Shown piece after piece: positions 55,961-64,000 of a stretch of DNA of 64,000 nucleotides. Below the pieces are notes generated by a model. It searched no databases. It saw nothing but the letters and a program-made list of their open reading frames with translations, and was not told where the DNA came from. The position numbers and the translations under genes were made by a program. The first letter of the stretch is position 1; each line of letters begins with the position of its first letter. The DNA is from Papio anubis (taxonomy: Eukaryota > Chordata > Mammalia > Primates > Cercopithecidae), in NCBI RefSeq assembly GCF_008728515.1, contig NC_044976.1, positions 32,015,376-32,079,375 of the forward strand, written 5' to 3'.

Positions 55961-57174
55961 TCTAGGCAAACAGCTTCTCATGATATGGGCACAGAGCACC
56001 TGGTGGGAATGCCTGTGTGGTCTATGGGTTTGTGGGTCAGTGGTGAAAGAGGTAGGGATTGGCCCTACATGGGGGTACTGGGAAATGGTCTGAGTCCAAG
56101 GAGGTGTGGGCCAAAATTGGTAGTAGAGGGGTGGGGATGTATGGAGAATGAAGTGACAGAGGTTTGGGAGGCTGTATCTTATACTGAGGGAATCATGGAT
56201 AAGACAAGAGGTTAACAGCAGCAGGGTCACCCCAGGGGTGGTGGCTGGGGAAGGGAGGCTTGAGGCTTTCCTGCAGAGCTTGAGCCCGCCCTCTGGAGAG
56301 CCAGGGGGACTTGGTGCAGGGATGTGGCTTAGGTGGCCTCAGCAGAGAGGTGGCAGGCCACACTGGCCGTCCTCCAGAAAGGCTTAGAGGGGGATGCTAC
56401 ATCTCGTCCAGGTTCTTAGGCATGGGATGCAGGCTGTTCCCAGCCCCCACGAGTTTGCAGGGTTGTGAATGTTGAACAACTTTGTCGCCAGGTCTTTCTG
56501 GGTTATGGCATGAGGGGTCTGAAGCTGCAGTGCTCAGGTATTCCAGGGCCTGGTCCTGAGCAACCAACTCCCCTCTCCACTGTAGCACCTGCTGGCACCT
56601 TGACCCAGTCCTTGATGAGATGCTGTCGTTTCCCCTAAGACAGAGGCAGTGGCATCTCTCCACACTTCCCGGAACCCCAGAGTCTGGGAGCCATGCAGGT
56701 CCCTAAATCTAAGCTGATTTTTCTTTTGTTAAGTCACAGGATAAAGCACTTTACATATTAATCAGGTTAGGAATATGAGAGCACATATCAGGGGATTGAA
56801 ATATGTAGATTTTGATGATGAATTCATGCTCATCAGAAAACCAATGAATCATCCTAACTTCATTATCAGGAATTATTTGATGGGGGAATTGGCAGAGGGG
56901 GTAGGAGGGTAAGGAGGGGAATAGTGAGGGGAGAGGATTTCTTGCTTCTCAGCATAGGCTGAGTTCTCTTCCAGCAAGACATTTTTGCAATAGGACCATT
57001 TGTTTCTGTGACATGGGTCTTACACATGGCCACATATTGGAGGCCTCGGTGAAGCTTGAGGACATCACCTGGTGAGGTCACACCACGATCCAGGGCAAAC
57101 CAGGGAGAGAGATATAAATAACCCCACAAGTACAACTATTTTTACCATTGTTTTTAGATTACCCCAGCAGTCAC
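55961..57174. other. Intronic sequence, no gene seen
   Basis: About 1.2 kb. Frames of 88-96 codons occur on both strands (55934-56230, 56397-56663) and shadow each other. No splice-bounded exon. Confidence 0.4.
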
Positions 57175-57265
57175 TCCTGTTACACGAACTCCCTGGGTGA
57201 CTTTGGCAAGTCACATGCCACCGCCCTGTGCCTCAGTTTCTTCATCTGGCGAAGGAGAATGATGG
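57175..57265 (+). repeat. MIR SINE fragment
   Basis: Sense MIR piece: 'GGGTGACTTTGGCAAGTCAC' and 'GTGCCTCAGTTTCTTCATCT'. Confidence 0.8.
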
Positions 57266-57429
57266 CTGTCGAGCAACAGAGCTTTCAGGACTGGAGCCAA
57301 GAAGAGGGGTTGAATTCCCAAGTTCCAGGCTCCCTGTGAGCTAGGCACACTTTGAGGTGTGAAGATCCAGGCTGAGAAGGAGCAGACATGGGCAGACACT
57401 CTACTGACTGGGAGGAGGCACCTGCCATT

Positions 57430-57710
57430 TTAAATAGGTGGTTGGGGAAGGCCTCACTGAGAATGTGATCTTAAAGGTGGCACCTGAAAGAGGGGAGAGA
57501 GTGAGATGTGTGGATATCTCGGGGGGAGAGCATTCCAAGTGGAGGGGAAAGCATGTGCAAAGGCCCTGAGGCGGGAAGAGCATGCATGGCGTCTAAGGAA
57601 CAGCAAGGAAGTCACTGTGGCTGGGGAAGTGAATAAGAGGGAGGGTAGGAGGAGGAAAGGTCAGAGAGGCCATGGTGGAGGGGGCAGGGTTACAGGGGGC
57701 GGGGCCTGTA
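57430..57710 (+). repeat. Ancient mammalian repeat fragment (family not assigned)
   Basis: The clearest copy of the old consensus in the window: 'GGGGAAGGCCTCACTGAGAA', 'GAGAGCATTCCAAGTGGAGG', 'GCATGTGCAAAGGCCCTGAG' and 'AGGAACAGCAAGGAAGTCAC'. Confidence 0.65.
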
Positions 57711-57989
57711 AAAGAGGATATTCAGGCCAAAACAATATTGTGGAAAGGTGAGAAGATGAACCGGAAGCTAAAATGGCTCCTCTGTGGGGTAAACTGAGGC
57801 ACTGAGGCACAAGCATTGAGGAGCTAGGAAAGGCAGACAGGTGAGGAACACCACGTGAAATCCGGTTTATGTGGATTCAGATCCTGCTGGAGCCAAGTGC
57901 TGCTATGACCTTCTCATGTGAAGTCTACAAACGCCGGCTCAGTGCTAGGTGGCCAGGAAACATTGAAGGTGGTGGAAACAGATATGGAT

Positions 57990-58085
57990 CAGACATGGAG
58001 AGCTTGGATTCTGCCCTGGCTCTGCCACATGTTTGCTGAGTGATGCTAGGGCTGTTTCCTCATCTGTGGAATCCGGCAATTGGAC
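57990..58085 (+). repeat. MIR SINE fragment
   Basis: Sense MIR: 'CTGCCCTGGCTCTGCCACAT' then 'GGGCTGTTTCCTCATCTGTG'. Confidence 0.75.
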
Positions 58086-58469
58086 AAAACACTTTCTATT
58101 GAACTGTCTGGAAGTCAGATTATTTTTTTTCTCCAGGGCTTCTCTTTCCTGCGGTAAACAAGCTGCTGCTGCTGTCTTTAACAATGCAAGTAAAAACATG
58201 TGGGTTCATGCTGTGTATGTCCACATCATGACTGAGGTCAAGAGGTCACCCCTCCTAGAGCCAGTACTGCTTCCATAGGGAGCCACTCAGGACACAGCCG
58301 GGTGACACAGAGCCAGGAGTCTCAGCCTCACTGTGCTGTGGAATCACCCAGGCACTACCAGGGACAAAATGAGCTCCATTCACCCGAGGTGGGGAGCGGT
58401 AACAGCTCACTCCAGGGAACCTCACTGAGCTTCTTTGAGGGAAATACAAAATGAGTTGATTCACGTTTG

Positions 58470-58800
58470 GTAAACAGGTATCAAGGGCCCTCCATGGGCA
58501 AGGTGGTTCCACAAATGTTCTCTCTCCCAGTCCTCCCAGAGACCCGATGGAGGAGGTATTTCCCTCCCATTTTGCAGATGAGGAAACCAAGGTTCAGAAG
58601 TCTACATGGCTTGTGGGTGTGGGTGTAAGATGGTCTCAGTCAAGAGCCTGGGTTCCTAGTCACTTTGTAATATTGCCCCCGTTAAATCCTTACCCTGATC
58701 CTCGGAGCTAGATTGAAAGAGGAGAATGTTGAGGTTCAGAGAGATGAAGCAACTTGCCTAAGGTCACACAGACATTACATGGCAGAGATGGCATTTCCTG
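58470..58800 (-). repeat. Two antisense MIR fragments
   Basis: The first (to about 58610) has 'CATTTTGCAGATGAGGAAAC'. The second (58690-58800) has 'GAGATGAAGCAACTTGCCTA' and 'AGGTCACACAGACATTACAT'. Confidence 0.8.
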
Positions 58801-59039
58801 CCAGCCCATGGAGTCAGGTTGCTAAAAAATGCTATTACTATTTCTCTTGCCAACCAAACATCCCACTCCCCAAACAATCCATCCAAACTGCGGTTCTTGT
58901 TGAAGGGATATCGTGGAGTCATTACCAGACTCCGAAAAGATAAAGCATTGCAAATTGAATGAGAAAATCTATTTTCACATCCTGATGAAGACATAGCTGA
59001 CAATGAAAGAGTGAATTGTTTTAGACAAAACCACAACCC

Positions 59040-59285
59040 CCTGCTTTTTCCTTTTTTAAAAAAACTTAGAGTTATAGCTTTAGAAAAATAGGAGCAGCTG
59101 ACTATCACAGATAAAAATGCCCTTTTGCCTAATTGGATCTTTAATAAGGAATCCTAATTAATCCCCCTGAATAGGGAACTTTTACACTGGTGTTATCTCA
59201 GCCCCTGTGCTGATGGGGCTGGTTATTTCCAGATACAGAATAATGAATCTTTTCCAGCCGGGGCTAGGAGTCGCCAGAGACTTGT
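59040..59285. promoter_or_regulatory. Candidate conserved enhancer, TAAT- and GATA-rich
   Basis: No repeat is recognised. In about 240 bp there are TAATTGG, TTTAATAAGG, CCTAATTAATCC and AATAATGAAT homeodomain-type cores, plus AGATAAAAA and TTATCTC GATA-type sites. Such density in an otherwise ordinary intron is typical of conserved regulatory elements in neurodevelopmental genes. Conservation itself cannot be seen here. Confidence 0.3.
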
Positions 59286-60069
59286 CAACTTCCCTGTGAA
59301 GGTAATTACTTGCTAAGGCACCAGGGGGACGTGGGGCTGGGGAAACGGCTTGGGGGAGGGTAATTACAAGAAGAGGGATTGGGGGGATTGAGGGGAGAGC
59401 TTAGGAGGGCACTGTTGAGCCAGGGCTGAAGGAAGCTTGGCAACTGTGAAGGAAACTGCTGGTGGAAAGAGGGAGGCCACGTCAGCATCCAGGATGTCAT
59501 TTCCAGCTCAGAGTGAGGCCTAAAGGACACTTGCCCTCATGTAAAAAATGTCACTTGATGGAGCTTGACAGATTCCAATAATTGTGGGAGCCGAACAGAC
59601 AGCAAACAGAAGTCAGGAAGCAGGCCTGCCTGTGACTCTTCCTGGTCGGGGCAAAGGCTGGGCTGTCATTGCCTGGGGACCTCTGTGGCATCCATAAAGA
59701 CAACACTAAATGAAAAGGGTTATCTGGACAGCCCAGGCCACAGACCAGCAATGAGAAGGACGTGACGGATGTGGCTAAATGACACGGGCCATTTATCTGC
59801 ATTGACAGGGCTCTCTTGAAAGGGGAAGGCTGATGGCAGTCTGTCCTATGCTCACCAGGGCTGGCATCTAGGGAGCTGGCAGGATGTGGGAGCCAAGGCC
59901 TTGATGAGCCTGGCTATCTGTGAAGCCAGCCCACAGTTTCAAGCAACCACAGCCCATGGGATAAAAGCAGCCCCAGGGGGAAGAAGTTGAAGCCAATGGG
60001 CATAGGCCCAGGGCCATCTTTTCAGGATACAAGGTCTCTTCCCAACCTCCAAAATCCAGAGGGGCAGAA
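59286..60069. other. Intronic sequence, no gene seen
   Basis: G-rich tracts near 59335-59400. No exon recognised. Confidence 0.4.
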
Positions 60070-60240
60070 AGAGCAGAGGTTGGGAGGCAAAGGGCCCTGG
60101 CTTCAGGCTGCAACTTCCTAGCTCTGTGACCTTGGGTAAATGACCTCACTGAGTCTCGGGTTCTCAGAGTTGCTTAAAGGCGCAAAGGAAATAATCAGTG
60201 TAGATTCCTGGCATGTCGTTGGTACCCTACACATAGTAAT
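60070..60240 (+). repeat. MIR SINE
   Basis: Sense MIR: 'CTTCCTAGCTCTGTGACCTT', 'GGGTAAATGACCTCACTGAG' and 'TAGATTCCTGGCATGTCG'. Confidence 0.82.
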
Positions 60241-60389
60241 TGTATTTTCTTCCTTAAAACCCTCTCAGTTCCAGAAAAATCACCTTTGGAGGCAGATCCC
60301 ACTGGAAGCGAACCTGTGGGGCTGGATTTATATGTGAAAAATTAGGAAGTCTCTGTGTACCAAGCTGCATGTTTCCAGCAGGTTACAGC

Positions 60390-60480
60390 GGAGGTGGTGA
60401 GGACCCATCACCTGCCTTATAAAACCAGGGCAACTGAAGTTCAGAAAGCTAAGTGACTTGCTATAAGAGAAGAGTAAAAG
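60390..60480 (-). repeat. MIR SINE fragment
   Basis: Antisense MIR: 'CAACTGAAGTTCAGAAAGCT' and 'AAGTGACTTGCTATAAGAGA'. Confidence 0.65.
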
Positions 60481-60884
60481 CCATTATTGTTCAACCCCAA
60501 CTTTCCCCATGTGCCCTTCAGGGTACTGCCAAATGGCCCTGGGACCTCAGAGCTGCCTGGCCCAAGGAGACACGACAGCCTCTTGCTGTGGCCTCTGCCT
60601 CGGTCAGCCTGAAGCTGCCTCCCTGACTTATCAACTGCAGAGGCCAAGACCCACAGGACTTTGAATCTCTGAAAGAAGCTGTGTGCAGCTGTCTGCATGG
60701 AGCACATGCTGGGAGGCTCTGGGAGTGGGATGAAAGAGGGGCAGGGGAGGAGGGGAGGAAGGCCCTTCCAGGTGCTGTAACCATGCAAGGTCAGAGGAAG
60801 GACACAAGCCGGATTTACAATCTGGGAATCTGGGGTTGTTCAAAGTCTTCTGTGCCCAATTATTTCTTATAACTCTATGTAAGG

Positions 60885-60995
60885 CCTTGAGAGGGTCAGA
60901 AAGTTAACTGAGGTCACATGATTAGTTGGTAGCAGAATTGGTATTTGAACCCAACGTTGACTCCAAGTGCTATCTATGCTCCATGCTGCCCTCCT
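60885..60995 (-). repeat. MIR SINE fragment
   Basis: Antisense MIR: 'GAGGTCACATGATTAGTTGG', 'GGTATTTGAACCCAACGTTG' and 'AGTGCTATCTATGCTCCATG'. Confidence 0.82.
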
Positions 60996-61059
60996 TGGTG
61001 TCAGGAAAGAAAATGAATTAGAGTCTGGAAGAGCAAAAGAGAAGGAAGGGTAGATCAGG

Positions 61060-61164
61060 ATTTAGAGTCCAGAGGATGGGGGTCTAATTTCTGGCTCAGA
61101 CACTTAACAGCTATATTACATCAGGTTTCTTAATCTCTTTATGATAATATTATTATTTTATAAG
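61060..61164 (+). repeat. MIR SINE, left part (split by an Alu)
   Basis: Sense MIR: 'AATTTCTGGCTCAGACACTT' and 'TTCTTAATCTCTTTATGATA'. It resumes at 61475-61545 ('AAATGAGACAATACACATAA', 'GTACAGTGTCTGACACATGG'). Confidence 0.78.
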
Positions 61165-61474
61165 AGTTTTGTGGCTGGGCGCAGTGGCTCATGCCTGTAA
61201 TCTCAACACTTTGGGAGGCCATGGTGGGTGGTTCACCTGAGGTTAGGAGTTCGAGACCAGCCTGGCCAACATGGTGAAACCTCATCTCTACTAAAAATAC
61301 AAAAAAATTAGCCAGGCGTGGTGGCAGGTGCTTGCAATCACAGCTACTGGGGAGGCTGAGGTGAGGAGAATTGCTTGAACCCGGAGGCAGAGGTTGCAGT
61401 GAGCTAAGATCATGCCATTGTACTCCAGCCTGGGCAACAAGAGCAAAACTCTGTCTCCAAAAAAATAGTTTTGT
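61165..61474 (+). mobile_element. Alu element with perfect target-site duplication
   Basis: Full dimer at 61173-61466 starting GGCTGGGCGCAGTGGCTCAT. AGTTTTGT at 61165-61172 and 61467-61474 is a perfect eight-base duplication. It inserted into the MIR above. Confidence 0.96.
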
Positions 61475-61729
61475 AAGCATTAAATGAGACAATACACATA
61501 AAAACCGTAGTACAGTGTCTGACACATGGTAGCTCTTAAAGTGATTATACTGTGGAAGGTATATTAAGGCAGGAGGAAGGCAGATAGAGACTCAAAGGGG
61601 ACAGATTGTATCAGAGCCTGCTCTAAGGGTGAGAAATGATCCCAGGAGTGGCTGGCCTAGGATCTGCAGAGGGAACAAAATGGGAAAACCCAGCTGGGAA
61701 GGACCACGTGTAGGTGAGGAGGAAGCTAA

Positions 61730-61810
61730 GTCTCCGAGGCTCAGTTTCTTCATCTGCAAGATGGGTATGCCACTACCTAACTCAAACATGGGAGTGAAGA
61801 CCCAGTGTGA
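61730..61810 (+). repeat. MIR SINE fragment
   Basis: 'CGAGGCTCAGTTTCTTCATC' and 'TGCAAGATGGGTATGCCACT' are the MIR core in sense. Confidence 0.65.
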
Positions 61811-62019
61811 CAAGATGGCATTCCATACATGTGATGGCCTCAATTCAATCATAGAGGCAAACAATGACTATCTGCCTGTTTATCTTGACATTGGTCCTGT
61901 TGCCAAAGGGCTCTGACACCAGGCAAGGTGAGCCAAGTGCCATATGCTTTTCCCTTTGATGCTGGTGAGATGCGGCTGGCTGTAAGGAAGGTGCTGAGAC
62001 TCTAAGATCTCAGAGGCTA

Positions 62020-62300
62020 TATTTATTCAACAAATTGTCAGAAAATCTTTACACCTGTCTGTGCCAGGACTCTACTGAGCCCTGAGGATTCAGAGATGAT
62101 GGGCCAAGTCCATTCTCTGAAAGAGTTCATGTTGGGAGGAGGATTCTGTATTCTAGAAAAGTCTGGCTTGTGCCAGTGGCATAGGAGCCTGGGGTGGCCC
62201 AGTGTGGGTGGGGCTGAGGGAGGGCAGAGGTACCAATGCATCTAAAGGTTTCAGGAGGGAGACCCCTTGAACAGGCTTATACCAGGTAGACAAGGAGGTG
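62020..62300 (+). repeat. Ancient mammalian repeat fragment (family not assigned)
   Basis: 'ATATTTATTCAACAAATTGT', 'GAGCCCTGAGGATTCAGAGA' and 'GAAAGAGTTCATGTTGGGAG' follow the 5' part of the same old repeat. Confidence 0.55.
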
Positions 62301-62689
62301 AGACTAGACTTCAAGACTAAACTTTAGCAGCTCCTTGAAAGATTGAGACTTCCTAGTTCAGCGTCATAATCACAAGGCTTATCACAGAAACTGGCACAGA
62401 GTAGGCAAGCAAAAATGTTCGTGAAATAAATTAATACAGTTTATTAGGAGTCAATGTGCTTTATTTGATGGAATAGATGTGCTTGCCCAAACTCACGCAT
62501 AAGCTGTAACCAAACCTATACGTCAAACATAACTGGGAAGAAATTCAATAATGAATCCATTCATTAAAAGATAAAACATTTCATAATGGGCAAAATCCAC
62601 TTCCTTTATGTTATCACTCTGGAAAGTATTCTATTTAGGCCCAGGGTAGCTCTTAAACTTAAGTCTATTTCAGAACACCCAGGAGAAGG

Positions 62690-62845
62690 TTAAAAATACT
62701 GAATTACTTGAGTTCCATCCTCAAGAATCCATGATTTTACAGAGGTGGGGCCCAGGAATCTGCATTCTTCCAAAGAGCATTCAAGCAAGTCTTCTGAAAC
62801 AGGGAGCTGGTCAGTGCAACCCAGTTTGAGAGACATGGGATAAGT
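62690..62845. mobile_element. MER5-like hAT fragment
   Basis: 'GAGGTGGGGCCCAGGAATCT', 'GCATTCTTCCAAAGAGCATT' and 'CCAGTTTGAGAGACATGGG' recall a decayed MER5 element. Confidence 0.55.
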
Positions 62846-64000
62846 CCTAGAGAGCATTTTTTTTTTTTAAAGGAAATGCAGGGTATCTTTTTTAAAGTGG
62901 GGGGTATAACTGAGATGGATCAGAAACTGCAGGGCTCCTGGAAGCCGCCCCATCTGGCCGCCTCTTCTCCTCTCACCCTGCCTGACACAACATAGAGAGA
63001 TGTCTCTCTATTTCCAGAAAGACAATCAACTCCTGAAAAGCCCATTTTCTACTTCACTCTTTGATGTCCTTCATAATCTCTTTCCCAAAAGCCTCTCTTG
63101 CTCCATCACATCAAGTTTCTCTGCTTTGGTGCACACGAATCCACGGGGAGCTGTAAAACTCACGGATGCCTGGGTCCCTCCCTGGGCATGCTGACTTATT
63201 TGGTCTGGGGCATCACCTTGTCACCCTGCTGGTTCTAATCAGGATCCGGGTTGCATGGACTGCACTAAACCCTTTATCCCTTCACCTTTTTTCTGGCCCA
63301 GAGATCAATGTCCACAGACCCCTCAGCTTTCACGGAGTATCCCCCTCAGCCATATCTCCAGTGACCAGAAGAGGCATCTAGAGAAGAAAGATAAAGCCAC
63401 ATGCAGGACTGGCTCTGGAGGATGGAGGCTACAGACAAGGCTTAAGAGGGGTCCCTGGCGGCCCCAAGTTCACTCCTGAGTAGGAAGCCTATTTATCACC
63501 CTCCGATCGCCTTTCCTCCTGTCTCCCTGGGGTTTGTAGGCAAGAGACAAAGAGCACTATAAAGACTCCTGGTGGGACAGGTGGCTGGCAAATTGACTTC
63601 ACCCCCAACCCCAGGGTGGGCAAGCAGACAGTACTCATCAAATCTCTCACCTGCTTCCTGCCAGACACAGTGCACTGCAGCTCAGAGGAAGTGAGTGAAT
63701 AGCTGAAACTGACGTGGCTGCAGAAATTGACATCAAGTGCCAGACAGGCATTTGCTTAGCAAATTGGCTAATTTTAACCTCTGCCTCCCAGACCAGAACT
63801 CTTTTGAAGGAAAGAAACAAAAAGAAAGTGATATTTAACACAATTCTATTTCTGTGCTACACAGTCTCTCTCTGAGGTTGCAAGTTTGAGCCTAATTGAT
63901 TTCTTAGTCAAATGAAAAAAAAAAAAAAAAAAAGCCAAAAAGGAAAAACAAACAACTGAGAGACCTCACTCACATTGCAATCAAACCTCTCCAGTTCTGT
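62846..64000. other. Intronic sequence with A19 tract, no gene seen
   Basis: T-run near 62859-62868 and an uninterrupted A19 at 63915-63933. Frames of 64-74 codons at 63000-63480 are unsupported. No splice-flanked exon. Confidence 0.4.

Overview
This window is vertebrate nuclear DNA, almost certainly from a catarrhine primate. Four dimeric Alu elements are present, one with AluY-type features (positions 52712-53007). There are also a near full-length L1PA-type LINE-1 and many MIR, L2 and MaLR remnants. The only complete protein-coding gene is HMGB4 (21022-21591, + strand). It carries a nine-base in-frame duplication that, as I recall the human protein (186 residues), is absent in human. This favours a non-human catarrhine such as an Old World monkey, but the species is not proven.

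The second supported coding piece is one 113-bp exon on the minus strand (3293-3405). It encodes the end of a CUB domain typical of the CSMD family and is flanked by good splice sites. HMGB4 is known to lie antisense inside an intron of CSMD2 in human, so most of the window is best read as CSMD2 intron, with HMGB4 as a nested, opposite-strand, intronless testis-type gene. I found no other CSMD2 exon.

Layout: 1-3292, intron with MIR and hAT remnants. 3293-3405, CSMD2 exon. 3406-20750, intron with MIR, L2, an MLT1 LTR, an old L1, a Z-DNA-type repeat, a short palindrome and a recent 88-bp tandem duplication. 20760-21620, HMGB4 with CCAAT boxes and a CRE-like site upstream and a poly(A) signal downstream. 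21738-22035, a purine-only minisatellite. 24012-24612, a solo MLT1 LTR. 27688-30853, a MaLR element with both LTRs, itself hit by a second LTR and then an Alu. 31986-32189, an exon-like open frame on the minus strand with no assigned identity. 32444-33048, a solo LTR inside a MIR. 40337-46325, a dead near full-length L1 in minus orientation. 49985-52500, an older L1. 52712-64000, Alu, L1 and MIR remnants plus an AT-rich, homeodomain-site-rich stretch (59040-59285) that may be a conserved enhancer.

The repeat landscape is old and MIR-rich, with few Alus. Repeat family names are given from memory of consensus sequences, and boundaries are good to roughly 10-20 bases unless target-site duplications fix them. 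No RNA gene, CRISPR array or previously unknown gene system could be supported. The best unexplained items are the exon-like frame at 31986-32189, the palindrome at 4440-4557 and the HMGB4 codon duplication.
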